In this document: positions 33,112 to 42,100 of the stretch, in pieces | Position numbering within the stretch: the stretch's first letter is position 1 | Layout: each line of letters opens with the position of its first letter | NCBI GenBank assembly: GCA_021794205.1 | Contig: JAJYRH010000020.1 | Coordinates: 1 to 42,934 of the forward strand | Source: a bacterium | Lineage (GTDB): Bacteria; Vulcanimicrobiota; Vulcanimicrobiia; Vulcanimicrobiales; Vulcanimicrobiaceae | Direction of reading: 5' to 3' | Length of the DNA: 42,934 nt | Translations under genes and position numbers: made by a program | The notes under the pieces: generated by a model | Database searches by the model: none | Told to the model about the DNA's origin: nothing | What the model saw: only the letters and a program-made list of their open reading frames with translations

Positions 33112-35508
33112 CTAGCGCCCGCCGAGAAGGATACTCTCGATCGCGCCCTTCGCGAGCTCGACATGACGGCTGCTGCCGCGGAACTCGACGATCGCATCGC
33201 GATCCTGCTCGTCGTCGTTGAGGAGGAAGATGCGGACGCTCCCGTTCGGAGCCTCGAAGGCGACCGCGCCGACCTCGACCGGGGAGAGGGTTACTTCGTC
33301 GCTGACATCCCGCCCGGCGTCGACGATGCGATAGGGCTCCTCCGCCGAGAGATCCGGGGCGTTCGTGGAGATCGTCTCCGCCTCGAAATCGACGACGTAG
33401 GTACAGCGCTTCCCGCCCCAGCGCACGTTCACGCCGGCGACCCAGTTCCAGCCCTTCGGGCGCAACGGATTGAGATGCGGGCGCCCGCTCGTGCGGTAGC
33501 CGTCGAATCCGCCGACCGTCTCCGCGACCGCCCAGAGATATTTCGCGCCGGTCCACGGCGAGAGATACATGCCGCGATTGGTGAGCGATCCACCGTCGAA
33601 CCATTCCGCGAACTCGCCGGGCACGGTGTTGCGCGCGCTTCCGCCCTCCATCGCTTCGTAGATGCGTTCCAGAAATCCGACGCCTTCGTCGATACCGCCG
33701 TTGCGAGCCAGCGCGACGACGTACCAGAGCGTGAGATCGGGCCAGACGCCGCCGAGCAAGCCGAAGCCAAAAGACGGGAAGTACCACGGGTCGGCGGTAG
33801 AGATGGTGCGCAGGCCAACCGGCGTCGTGAAATCGCTCTCCGAGAGCCGCTTGAGAATCGCTTTGCGTTCGTCGGCGTCGGCGACGTCGAAGAGGACCGG
33901 GAAAATCTCATCGGCGGTAAAGCTATCTTGGAAATCGCCGTTCTGGTCGATATTGAGAACGAACGCGCCGGTATCGTCGTCGAAAAGATAATTCATCGTC
34001 GCTTCGCGCAACGACTGCGCTTCGTCGGAGTAGCGCTGCCACGCCTCTTGATCCCCCGCGACCGCACAGAGCATCGCCGCGGCCTCCAAGGCGAAGACGC
34101 CTTCGCTATTGATCTCGGTCACCGCGCCGTCGAGTCGATAGTAGGGGATGATGTTGCGCCACGAACTGATACCGTACATATCGACGCCTTGCGCCTTGCC
34201 GAACAGGAGGCCGCGCTCGTCGCGCTGCGAGAGCAGGTAATCGGCGAGCTGGCGCACGATCGGCAGACGCGAGCGCACCCACGCTTCGTCGAGCGTTGCA
34301 TTATAATGGTGGAGCATCGCGATGCAATGCAGCGGGGTATCGTCGTTAATATTGAGGTCGTACGCCGTTTTATAGGCGTTCACGCCGCGAACGTACTCGA
34401 TCATCAGACCGCTGGCTTCGATGTGTTGGTTGAAAACCTCGATCGCGTCGCGGCTAAACTCCGGTAGAAAATAATCGAACCCATGGACGAACCACGAGGT
34501 ATCGCGCGAGACTAAGATATCGGAGGGCGGCGAATTCGTCGATCCCCACCCAATCGGATATTCCTTGATGATCCGCAGCATGTTCGCTTTCGCCCAAACC
34601 ACACCACGGGATATGCGCTGCGACGGAGTGAGGAATCGCGCATCGGCGAGTCGCTTCGCAAAATAGCGTTGCGTGTCGTGCAGCGCCTTCGAATCGGCAA
34701 GCAGATCGTTGAAGCGAGGGCGCAGATCGAGCGTGCCGTCCTTATGAAAGACGACCGCGAGCCGCAGCAGCGAACGCGCGCCGGGATCGACGGTGATACG
34801 ATACTCCATCGCGCCGAAGATTCGCCCGCGAACGCTCGAAGTACGCGTTGCGTCTCCGCCCTCGACGAAGGCCTCGACCGCCGCATCTTCTTCGAGCAAC
34901 GTCCCATTGCGCATCTGCGCGAGCAGCGCCTGTTCGCGAACCGAGACCGTCGCGGCGTACGGCTCGCGCGATCCGCCCCACCACCGTTGCGCTCCGAGCG
35001 TGGAATTCACCGCATGGATACTGCCGTCGACGACGCCCGCATCGACATCCACCTCGGTCTCACCGTAAAATCGTTGCCCGACGAGCAACGCCCACGGGAA
35101 GACCGCGACTTCCACCGCGCCATCTCCGGGATTGTAGAGCGTGAGATCGACGACGAAGGCGACGCTGCGGTCGAACTTCGGCCCGTGCGGAACGTAGAAC
35201 GCTTCAGTTATGTGTATGCGCTCGCCCAACGTAAATTCCGAAAGTTGCGCGTAGGGAAGAAACGTAAACGTGCGTTCGATTTCGTGCGGGAAGTAGGTGA
35301 CGCCGACGTCGCGGAGCCGATACGCAATTTGATGGGTGCCGAAAATAATGCGATCGCTATCGGCGTCCCAGAGCCCGCGGACGCCGGCTTTCGCCGTCGA
35401 TTGCGCGTAAGACTTGAAATTACCGAGCAAGAGCCCGTACGGCGTCTCACGTTCGTGCATGACGTAGGCGCAGAATTCATTCCGCTGGGCATCGAAACTC
35501 GAACGCAT
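33112..35508 (-). CDS. Six-hairpin (alpha/alpha barrel) glycosidase-like protein
   Basis: About 798 residues. The N-terminal part (to about 250) is beta-rich. The central and C-terminal region has the repeating helical pattern of six-hairpin glycosidases, as in the amylo-alpha-1,6-glucosidase/glucoamylase-like superfamily: TSWFVHGFDYFLPEFSRDA, NINDDTPLHCIAMLHHY, EINSEGVFALEAAAML and PSFGFGLLGGVWPDLTLWYV. A beta-sandwich tail follows from about residue 715. Acidic residues in DTSWF, NDDTP and GGVWPDLT are candidate catalytic positions. No signal peptide is seen, so it is probably cytoplasmic and may act on storage glucans or compatible-solute sugars. The start is uncertain: ATG 35508 is chosen over an in-frame TTG at 35556, which lacks a better context. 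It is divergent from ispE. Confidence 0.8.
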   Translation of the reverse strand: MRSSFDAQRNEFCAYVMHERETPYGLLLGNFKSYAQSTAKAGVRGLWDADSDRIIFGTHQIAYRLRDVGVTYFPHEIERTFTFLPYAQLSEFTLGERIHITEAFYVPHGPKFDRSVAFVVDLTLYNPGDGAVEVAVFPWALLVGQRFYGETEVDVDAGVVDGSIHAVNSTLGAQRWWGGSREPYAATVSVREQALLAQMRNGTLLEEDAAVEAFVEGGDATRTSSVRGRIFGAMEYRITVDPGARSLLRLAVVFHKDGTLDLRPRFNDLLADSKALHDTQRYFAKRLADARFLTPSQRISRGVVWAKANMLRIIKEYPIGWGSTNSPPSDILVSRDTSWFVHGFDYFLPEFSRDAIEVFNQHIEASGLMIEYVRGVNAYKTAYDLNINDDTPLHCIAMLHHYNATLDEAWVRSRLPIVRQLADYLLSQRDERGLLFGKAQGVDMYGISSWRNIIPYYRLDGAVTEINSEGVFALEAAAMLCAVAGDQEAWQRYSDEAQSLREATMNYLFDDDTGAFVLNIDQNGDFQDSFTADEIFPVLFDVADADERKAILKRLSESDFTTPVGLRTISTADPWYFPSFGFGLLGGVWPDLTLWYVVALARNGGIDEGVGFLERIYEAMEGGSARNTVPGEFAEWFDGGSLTNRGMYLSPWTGAKYLWAVAETVGGFDGYRTSGRPHLNPLRPKGWNWVAGVNVRWGGKRCTYVVDFEAETISTNAPDLSAEEPYRIVDAGRDVSDEVTLSPVEVGAVAFEAPNGSVRIFLLNDDEQDRDAIVEFRGSSRHVELAKGAIESILLGGR

Positions 35509-35564
35509 AGCGGCTCTATTCGCCCAGGAAGCCCGCGCTCTTTCGACAATCGTCAACTCCGACG

Positions 35565-36440
35565 ATGAATCGCTCGCTTCTCACGGCTCCGGCAAAAATC
35601 AACCTGACGCTCGAGGTGCTGGGAAAGCGCTCCGACGGCTATCACGCCCTGCGCTCGCTCATGGTGCCGGTCGATCTCTGCGACGAGATCGAGATCGAAC
35701 CCGCGGAGGAGCTCGCGTTGGTTTGCGACGATTCGGCGCTCGCCGGCGAGGAGAACCTCGTCCTGCGCGCGGCACGCGCGATCGGCGTCCGCGCCGCCCG
35801 CATCGCACTCCGCAAGCGGATTCCGACGCAGGCAGGGCTCGGTGGCGGCTCGAGCGATGCGGCCGCCGTACTGCTCGCGGCTCGCACGGGTGCGCTTGGA
35901 GCGTTGCCGAGCCGCGACGAGCTCGCCATCGCTCGCTCGCTCGGCTCCGACGTACCGTTCTTTCTCGTCGAAGGAGGCGCGCTCGTCGAAGGAACCGGCG
36001 AACGCGTGACGCCGGTCGGCGCGATACCATCGTGGGCCGCGCTCGTCGTGAAGCCTCCGGTCGCAATCTCTACCGCCGAGGCCTATCGTCGCCTCGACCA
36101 GCGCGAACGCCCGCAGCGCCCGCGGAACGAGAGCGTCGGCATCCGCGCCGTTGCGGCGCTCCAGCGCGGCGATTTCGCCGAGATCGAGCGTCTGCTCGCG
36201 AACGATTTTCACGACGACGCCCTCGCCCGGCACCCGGAGATCGCGCGCGCGGCAGCGGCGATCGAGGCGGCGGGCGCCGCGCGCGCGCTCCTCGCCGGTT
36301 CGGGATCGAGCCTCTTCGCACTCTTCGAGCGGCGAAGCGAGGCGGAAGCGAGCGCCGAACGGATCGCGTTGCCGCCGGAGTATCGACGGTTCGTCGCCGA
36401 ATTTCGATCCGGCGCATCGTGGAAGGGAGCCTCGGCATGA
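35565..36440 (+). CDS. ispE: 4-diphosphocytidyl-2-C-methyl-D-erythritol kinase
   Basis: 291 residues of the GHMP kinase family, in the MEP pathway to isoprenoid precursors. Signatures are APAKINLTLEV with Lys11, KRSDGYHALRSLM, the glycine-rich ATP loop AGLGGGSSDAA (residues 90-100) and the conserved Asp129 in LGSDVPFF. The length is typical (280-300). The ATG at 35565 lies 56 bases from the glycosidase start on the other strand. The stop overlaps the next start (ATGA). Confidence 0.96.
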   Translation: MNRSLLTAPAKINLTLEVLGKRSDGYHALRSLMVPVDLCDEIEIEPAEELALVCDDSALAGEENLVLRAARAIGVRAARIALRKRIPTQAGLGGGSSDAAAVLLAARTGALGALPSRDELAIARSLGSDVPFFLVEGGALVEGTGERVTPVGAIPSWAALVVKPPVAISTAEAYRRLDQRERPQRPRNESVGIRAVAALQRGDFAEIERLLANDFHDDALARHPEIARAAAAIEAAGAARALLAGSGSSLFALFERRSEAEASAERIALPPEYRRFVAEFRSGASWKGASA

Positions 36441-37195
36441 GGTGCGTCGTCCTCGCCGGTGGGCCGCACGATGCCATTGCCGCCGAAACTCCCGGCGCCG
36501 CGAATAAGGCGTTCGCGCTGATCGCGGGGCGCACGCTGCTGGAGCGAACGCTCGCTCCTCTGAAAGCATCGAACGCGGTGAGCGGCATACGCGTCGTCGC
36601 CCCGCCAAGCGCCGCCGGGCACCCCGCACTCGCGCTCGCCGACGAGTGCGTCCCCGACGGCGCGAAGATTCGCGACTCGCTTCGATCGGGGCTGGAGGGC
36701 TTGCCCCCCGACGAAATCGTCGCGATCTGGACGAGCGATCTTCCGATGCTCTCCGTTGCGGCGGTCGACGATTTTATCGAGCGAGCGCGCGACGCCGATG
36801 CCGATATCGGCTATGGGTGCGTTGAGTACGGCACCCACATGCGACGCTTTCCCGAAGTGCCGCACACCTGGGCGCGCATGAGCGATGGGCGGTACTGCGG
36901 CGGCGGCGCGATCGCGCTGAAGCCGCGCGCGTTGCCACGGCTCGACGACTTCATCGAGCGGCTCGGCGCCGCGCGCAAATCGCCGCTGCGGCTCGCCGGG
37001 CTTTTCGGGTGGGGCTTATTGTTCCGTTACGCGCTCGGCCGGCTCAGCATCGATCGCGCGCAAGCACGGGCGAGCGAGATCGTCGGCGCCTCGGTCCGCG
37101 CGATTCCTTCGCCGTTTGCCGAGTTTGCCGTGAACGTCGACCGCGTTAGCGACGTTGCGCTGGCGGAACGACTTCTGGCGTCCGCCAACGCCTGA
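36437..37195 (+). CDS. MobA-like nucleotidyltransferase (NTP_transf_3)
   Basis: 252 residues. The N-terminus CVVLAGGP with a downstream NKAFALIAGRTLLERTLAPL matches the nucleotide-sugar/MobA-like nucleotidyltransferase fold (LAGG then a Lys about 15-20 residues later), and IWTSDLPMLS is the metal-binding Asp motif. The loop lacks the GxGxR of IspD, and overall length and tail do not match IspD, so an IspD assignment despite coupling to ispE is not supported by motifs. ATGA overlap with ispE and a GGGAG ribosome-binding site support the start. Its 3' end overlaps the 3' end of ubiX on the other strand by 50 bases. Confidence 0.8.
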   Translation: MRCVVLAGGPHDAIAAETPGAANKAFALIAGRTLLERTLAPLKASNAVSGIRVVAPPSAAGHPALALADECVPDGAKIRDSLRSGLEGLPPDEIVAIWTSDLPMLSVAAVDDFIERARDADADIGYGCVEYGTHMRRFPEVPHTWARMSDGRYCGGGAIALKPRALPRLDDFIERLGAARKSPLRLAGLFGWGLLFRYALGRLSIDRAQARASEIVGASVRAIPSPFAEFAVNVDRVSDVALAERLLASANA

Positions 37196-37736
37196 AGAGT
37201 TCGTTGGGAATCCCGAATTGATCGAGTACCTTTCCGACGGTGTGCGCCACGATATCGTCGACGCTGCGGGGATTTGCGTAGAGCGCCGGAACCGGAGGGA
37301 GAATCGTCGCGCCGATCTCCGCCAGTTGTGCGAGCGTGCGCAAGTGGCCGAGGTGCAACGGCGTTTCGCGCACGACGAGAACGGTGCGACGGCGCTCCTT
37401 GAGGCATACGTCGGCTGCGCGCGCGAGCAAATTATCGTTGAGCGAATACGCGATCGCGCTCGCGCTCTTCATCGAGCAGGGTACCACCATCATTCCGTCG
37501 GTTAAAAACGAACCGCTGGAAATCGCTGCGGCGAGATCGTCATCGCGATAGACCACATCGGCGAGCGCGTGAAAATCTTCGACCGCGAGATCGGTTTCCA
37601 AGGAAATGGTACGTTGCGCCGCCGCGCTCAGCACGAGGTGCGTTTCGACGCCGCCGATCGCGCGAAGCGCTTGGAGCGCCATATAGCCGTATGCGCTTCC
37701 GCTCGCACCGCTGATACCGACGACAATTCGTTTCAT
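37146..37736 (-). CDS. ubiX: UbiX-family flavin prenyltransferase
   Basis: 196 residues from the ATG at 37736. It prenylates FMN with dimethylallyl phosphate to make the cofactor of UbiD decarboxylases. Family signatures are RIVVGISGASGSAYG at the N-terminus, the VVPCSMKSASAIAYS motif with flavin contacts, RRTVLVVRETPLHLGHL and the LPPVPALYANPRSVDDI segment near the C-terminus. No ubiD gene is in the window. The 3' end overlaps the nucleotidyltransferase gene tail-to-tail by 50 bases. Divergent from the nuclease gene. Confidence 0.95.
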   Translation of the reverse strand: MKRIVVGISGASGSAYGYMALQALRAIGGVETHLVLSAAAQRTISLETDLAVEDFHALADVVYRDDDLAAAISSGSFLTDGMMVVPCSMKSASAIAYSLNDNLLARAADVCLKERRRTVLVVRETPLHLGHLRTLAQLAEIGATILPPVPALYANPRSVDDIVAHTVGKVLDQFGIPNELFRRWRTPEVVPPAQRR

Positions 37737-37819
37737 GACAGAGGACCTCGCTTTTGGGCGCACTTCGCGGGAGGGGACGAAGCCTCTTCCTGAAACCTAA
37801 GCGCGACGTGAAGTTTGCA

Positions 37820-39070
37820 ATGCTCCGCCCCACGATCGAGCAGGACGCGATCGCGTGGTCGCACCGTAGCGACCGAGCCGCGCTCGAACGTCTGCTCCTC
37901 GCGCACAAAGCGCTCTCGCCGATCTCCGCGGCGGCCGCAATCGCGCTCGCTCGAGCGGACGAACGCCCTCTCACTGCGCTCGACGAAGCTGCCCCTCCGT
38001 TCGTCGGAGGCGAGCGCGATGCGTTTGCGGCGTGGCAGCATGCGGCGCGCGAGTCCCAAGCGATGGGCGATCCACAGCCGCTCCTGATCGCGCTCGAAGC
38101 GCCGCAGCCCGCAGCCCCGGAACGCTCCTTCGCCTCGCTTCCAACCGAGCTGCCCTTCGGCGCACTTCCGCCCGAACCGGCCCGCCCCGTTGCGACGCCG
38201 AACCGACCGTTCAGCGCATCGGCGCTCAACATGTTCGTCGATTGTCGGCGACGTTGGTTTTTCCGCTACGTTTGCGATCCCGTCGAAGAGCCCGATTCTC
38301 CGGCGGCGAGCTATGGAACGGCATTCCATGCCGCGCTCGAGAATTTTCACGCCGAATTTCCTCGCCCGACGGAACAGCTTCGCGCCGAAATGGCGCCGCG
38401 GCTCGACGCACTGATCGTCGCCGCCTTCGACCGCGCGCGTTCGACGTTCGCCACGGTTGTCGAAGTCGAGTTACAGAAGGAACGCGCCCGAAGAACCGCA
38501 GCCCGCTATATCGAATGGCTCTGCGAGCGGGCGCGGCAACTCCCCTTCGAGGTTGTCGGCATCGAACGGCGCGTCGCGCCGACGATCGGGGGGCATCAGT
38601 TCGTCGGCTTCATCGATCGCCTCGATCGCCTCGACCTCGACGGCAGCATCGCGGTCATCGATTATAAAACCGGTTCGATAGCCGAGAGCGCCAAAGAATA
38701 CCGCGAGCGCGTACGTCGCTTCGAGGATTTTCAACTGCCGTTTTATTATTGGTCGCAAGAACTCGCGGGCGAACGCGTATCGCGCCTTGCGTTACTGCCG
38801 TTGAAGGAACATAGCGTCCCGATCGCGCCGATCGAACTCGAGGTCGTCGGCGCGGGCGCGACGCCTCGCGATAACGGAGCCCGCGGAACGATTTCGATCC
38901 TCGATCTCGAGCGCGCGCGCGACCGCATGGTCGAGATCGGCGACGAGATCCGTAGCGAACGGATCGATCGCTTCGCCGCCAGCGAGGATCCCGAGGCCTG
39001 CGCCTACTGCATTTATACGCTCTCCTGCACCGCCCGTCCGCAAGCCGAGCCCGAGCGCTTTTCGCGATGA
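37820..39070 (+). CDS. PD-(D/E)XK nuclease with AddB-type iron-sulfur cluster
   Basis: About 416 residues. The C-terminal two thirds form a RecB-family nuclease domain (PDDEXK_1): SASALNMFVDCRRRWFFRYV, GTAFHAALENF, GFIDRLDRLD and the catalytic VIDYKTG with Asp281 and Lys283. Cys142 in VDCRRRW and Cys394, Cys397 and Cys403 in CAYCIYTLSC give the C...CxxCxxxxxC pattern of the AddB [4Fe-4S] 'staple'. The N-terminal 100 residues are helical and unrecognised. It lacks the helicase region of AddB; that role may be taken by the overlapping next gene. ATG 37820 is chosen on third-position composition; GTG 37808 and a TTG at 37754 with AGAGGA are alternatives. Confidence 0.88.
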   Translation: MLRPTIEQDAIAWSHRSDRAALERLLLAHKALSPISAAAAIALARADERPLTALDEAAPPFVGGERDAFAAWQHAARESQAMGDPQPLLIALEAPQPAAPERSFASLPTELPFGALPPEPARPVATPNRPFSASALNMFVDCRRRWFFRYVCDPVEEPDSPAASYGTAFHAALENFHAEFPRPTEQLRAEMAPRLDALIVAAFDRARSTFATVVEVELQKERARRTAARYIEWLCERARQLPFEVVGIERRVAPTIGGHQFVGFIDRLDRLDLDGSIAVIDYKTGSIAESAKEYRERVRRFEDFQLPFYYWSQELAGERVSRLALLPLKEHSVPIAPIELEVVGAGATPRDNGARGTISILDLERARDRMVEIGDEIRSERIDRFAASEDPEACAYCIYTLSCTARPQAEPERFSR

Positions 39071-41124
39071 ACGACGCAGCGATCCAACCGGTCGTCATTC
39101 GCGCCGGCGCTCGAGGCGGAAAGACCACGCGCCTCGTTCGGCTCGCCGCCGAAGCCTCGCGAAGCGGGAACGTTCTCCTCATCGGCATCGGTAGCGGAAG
39201 CGCCGCGGCCCTGAGAACGCGCGCGCTGCTCGAAGGGGCGACCGAGCTTTCCGTCGTCGAGATCGGCGAGCTCGCCGCCGAGATTGCAGCGATCGCCGAA
39301 CCGAGCCTCCGCTTCATCGACGAGACCTCTGCGTATGGAATTTTCGAACGCGCCGCCGCTCCGCTCTTCGACGGAACCTGGCCTCCGCCGGAGGCCTCGA
39401 TTCACATCGAAGTCGCCGAGTTGCGTTCCCCCGAGCGCTTCCTCGAACATGCGTGGGCGCTCGTGCAACGGCTCCGCCGCGCCGAAATCTCACCGCGCGA
39501 TGTCGTCGAACGTGCCGCGCAGGGAGCGACCGCATTTTACGCCCATCCCCCGAATCTCAGTTCCCCGGCCTTGCTCGCGTATGTGAACGATGCGGCGCGG
39601 AGTTCGCTCGACGCCGACGCCGACGCCGAAGAACTGCTTCGGCAATATCATCGCGAGCTCGATCTTGCAAAAATCCTCGCCGAGCTCTACGCACGCTACG
39701 AAGCGACGGTCGAAAGCGAGCGTCTCGCCGACGCGTGTGCGGCCCTCGCACGCGCGACGGCATGGTTACGCAATCAAAGCAGTGCCGCAATTCGGACCAC
39801 GCTGCCATACGACGCACTCTTCATCGACGACGCGGAGCACTGCGACGAACGCGCGCACGATTTTCTTAGCGCCCTGGCACGAGGATCGAAGCGTCCACCG
39901 ACGTTCGCCTGCAACGAAGATGGCGCCCATCGTCCGCTGCAAGGAGCGCGCATCGAACGTCTCGCCGATGCCGCCGAGGAACGCCTTCCCGAGCTCGCGT
40001 CCGCCGCGATACGTCCCACCGTCGAACGCTGCCCGAATCGAGAGAGCGAAGCGCAACGCGTGGCAAGCTGGATCGCCGAGCGCATCGAGGCGGGCACCGC
40101 TCCCGAAGCGTGCGCGATGCTCTTGCGCGATCTCGACGATGCGACACGCTTCGAAGCGGCGCTCCACGAACGCGGCATCGCAACCTCGCGCGCGGGCAGA
40201 TGCCGGCTCTTCCGGCTGCGGGAGATCCTCGACGCGTTCGCTCTTCTCACCTGGATCGCCGATCCGTTCGCACACGATGCGTTATTGCGCATTCTCGAAG
40301 GGCGTCGCATGGCGCTCTCCGACGCGACGATCGCCATTCTTTGCGGGAAAGGCGCGAGCGGCCAAGACTCGCTTTTTGGCGAAAGCGAACGCACGACCGA
40401 CGACGACCGTCCGAAAGCGCTCCGCCTGGGCGATAACGTTCTCTTCGGAGCGGTCGATCCATTGCTCGGCGAACTCGCGCGCACGCGCGTTGCGTGGCTG
40501 CGAGCGTTTCACCGGGAGGCGCAACGACTCGTCGCAACGATGCCGCTGAGCGATGCAATCGCGCAAATATGGAAGGATGGACTCGCGCCGTTGGGCGAGC
40601 CATCCGATGCTCGGGAGCGCTCTCGCCTTCTCGCACTCGAGGTGCTGGCGACGCGAATCGCCGCGTGCGATGCGGGCGATGGGCTCGCGGCGCTCCGCGC
40701 GCTCTGCGAGCACCTCAGAAAAGTCGACGAGCGCGAGCGCACCGAGATCCCATATCGCGAGCGCGCCGGAGTCGTCACGATCGCCGAGATCGATGCGGCG
40801 ATCGGCCTCTCGTTCGAAGCCGTTGCGATCCCCTCGTTGCAAGCGGGAGCCTTCCCGACCTACTACGTGCCGCCGGCGTTCCTGTTTACACCGACCTACG
40901 GACTTGCGGCGCGCGAGAATGCCGGCGGTCTCCGCAGTACCCGAGCCGTAAAACACGCTTACGTCAATTACCGCCTTAAATTGCGGGAGCGCCATATCGA
41001 ACAGGAGCGTCGCCTCTTTGCATTCGCCCGCTCGCGCGCGCGGTCGGCTCTTCTCCTGACCGCTTCGGGCCGGCCGACCCGCGGCATTAATACGCCGGAG
41101 TTTCTCGAGGAATGCCGCCGATGA
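39067..41124 (+). CDS. Degenerate UvrD/AddB-like superfamily-1 helicase
   Basis: 685 residues, coupled to the nuclease by an ATGA overlap. A Walker-A-like loop GARGGKTT lies at residues 14-21, altered from the usual GxAGxGKT. A Walker-B-like FIDDAEH (Asp254, Asp255, Glu257) replaces the VDEFQD of UvrD/RecB. Later segments, such as GVVTIAEIDAAIGLSFEAVAIPSL near the C-terminus, match the SF1 motif V/VI region where AddAB proteins have 'HxSKGLEFD'. I therefore read it as the motor-like subunit of a two-gene helicase-nuclease related to AddAB/RecBCD, with either weakened or altered ATPase. The full gene is smaller than AddA or AddB (about 1150-1250 residues) and lacks a nuclease domain of its own. 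Confidence 0.75.
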   Translation: MNDAAIQPVVIRAGARGGKTTRLVRLAAEASRSGNVLLIGIGSGSAAALRTRALLEGATELSVVEIGELAAEIAAIAEPSLRFIDETSAYGIFERAAAPLFDGTWPPPEASIHIEVAELRSPERFLEHAWALVQRLRRAEISPRDVVERAAQGATAFYAHPPNLSSPALLAYVNDAARSSLDADADAEELLRQYHRELDLAKILAELYARYEATVESERLADACAALARATAWLRNQSSAAIRTTLPYDALFIDDAEHCDERAHDFLSALARGSKRPPTFACNEDGAHRPLQGARIERLADAAEERLPELASAAIRPTVERCPNRESEAQRVASWIAERIEAGTAPEACAMLLRDLDDATRFEAALHERGIATSRAGRCRLFRLREILDAFALLTWIADPFAHDALLRILEGRRMALSDATIAILCGKGASGQDSLFGESERTTDDDRPKALRLGDNVLFGAVDPLLGELARTRVAWLRAFHREAQRLVATMPLSDAIAQIWKDGLAPLGEPSDARERSRLLALEVLATRIAACDAGDGLAALRALCEHLRKVDERERTEIPYRERAGVVTIAEIDAAIGLSFEAVAIPSLQAGAFPTYYVPPAFLFTPTYGLAARENAGGLRSTRAVKHAYVNYRLKLRERHIEQERRLFAFARSRARSALLLTASGRPTRGINTPEFLEECRR

Positions 41125-42086
41125 CGCCGCACTTACGCTCGATCGCCCCCTCGACCTACGCTCGCGAAGTGCTGCCGCTCACCGCTCCGCTCTGGGCGGC
41201 GGGGCGCGATCTCGAAACGTACGCGCGCCACACGCTCGAACTTGCAGCGAGCGGATACGGGCGTCGTCACTATTCCACCGTAGGCCTCTACGACGGCGCG
41301 GCGCTCGCGGCGAGCTGCAAGCGCTACGAGCGAGATATTCGCATCGGCGAGCGGACGTTGAAAGCCGTCGGGATCGGTGCGGTCTTTACTCCGAGCGAGT
41401 TACGAGGGCGCGGTTATGCGAGTGCGATGCTCGCCAGCCTTATGGATCGCGAGCATGCAGCTGGAATCGATGCCCTCTATCTTTTCAGCGATATCGCACC
41501 GGCATTTTATGAATCGCTCGGTTTCGTCGCCTTCCCGTCGCGCGTCTTCTCCTTGCGTGCCGACGATCTACCGCACGCGCGCATGACGATGAAGCATGCG
41601 ACGCCGGAGGACCTCGCCTCCATTCGGCGTTCGTTCGTGCGCCACGAGCGGATGCGCCCTTGGAGCTTCACACGCACCCCGCTCTATTGGGAATGGCTCT
41701 ATCTACGCACGCGACACGGATCGGAGCATCCCAACGGTGACGCATTGACGTTCGTGCTGCGCGAAGGCACGCGCGTCGATGCCTACGTCACCGGCGTGCG
41801 CAGCCCCGAGCACGACTCGTTTATCGTCGACGAGCTTGGGCTGCGCGACGAGCGCGAGCGCGATATCCTCGCGCCGTTCTTGCGCTCGGCCGCGGGCGAT
41901 CTCCGCCGCATCGTCGGTTGGCTTCCGCCGGAACCGGTGCGAAAGCATCTTCCACGCGGGAGTATCCGGCGGCGCAGCGACGCGATCTTCATGGTCGCAC
42001 CGATCTCCAAAGCGGCACACGCCTGGGTGCGCGCCGCAGCGATCGGCGGAGTCGGCGATCCCGTCTGGAGTACCGACCACATCTAG
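41121..42086 (+). CDS. GNAT-family N-acetyltransferase (Eis-like)
   Basis: 321 residues. An N-terminal GNAT domain shows IGAVFTPSELRGRGYASAML (the acetyl-CoA R/QxxGxG/A loop) and LYLFSDIAPAFYESLGF. The C-terminal half resembles the second lobe seen in Eis-type acyltransferases. The substrate is unknown. The ATG at 41121 overlaps the helicase stop (ATGA) and has GAGGAA eight bases upstream; an ATG at 41112 is also in frame. Cotranscription with the nuclease/helicase pair is likely, although a functional link is not evident. The gene ends 14 bases before the repeat array. Confidence 0.88.
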   Translation: MTPHLRSIAPSTYAREVLPLTAPLWAAGRDLETYARHTLELAASGYGRRHYSTVGLYDGAALAASCKRYERDIRIGERTLKAVGIGAVFTPSELRGRGYASAMLASLMDREHAAGIDALYLFSDIAPAFYESLGFVAFPSRVFSLRADDLPHARMTMKHATPEDLASIRRSFVRHERMRPWSFTRTPLYWEWLYLRTRHGSEHPNGDALTFVLREGTRVDAYVTGVRSPEHDSFIVDELGLRDERERDILAPFLRSAAGDLRRIVGWLPPEPVRKHLPRGSIRRRSDAIFMVAPISKAAHAWVRAAAIGGVGDPVWSTDHI

Positions 42087-42100
42087 ACGAGATCCAGCAA

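Noticed and set aside
33088..34467. 459-codon plus-strand open frame
   Set aside because: Antisense shadow of the glycosidase-like gene.
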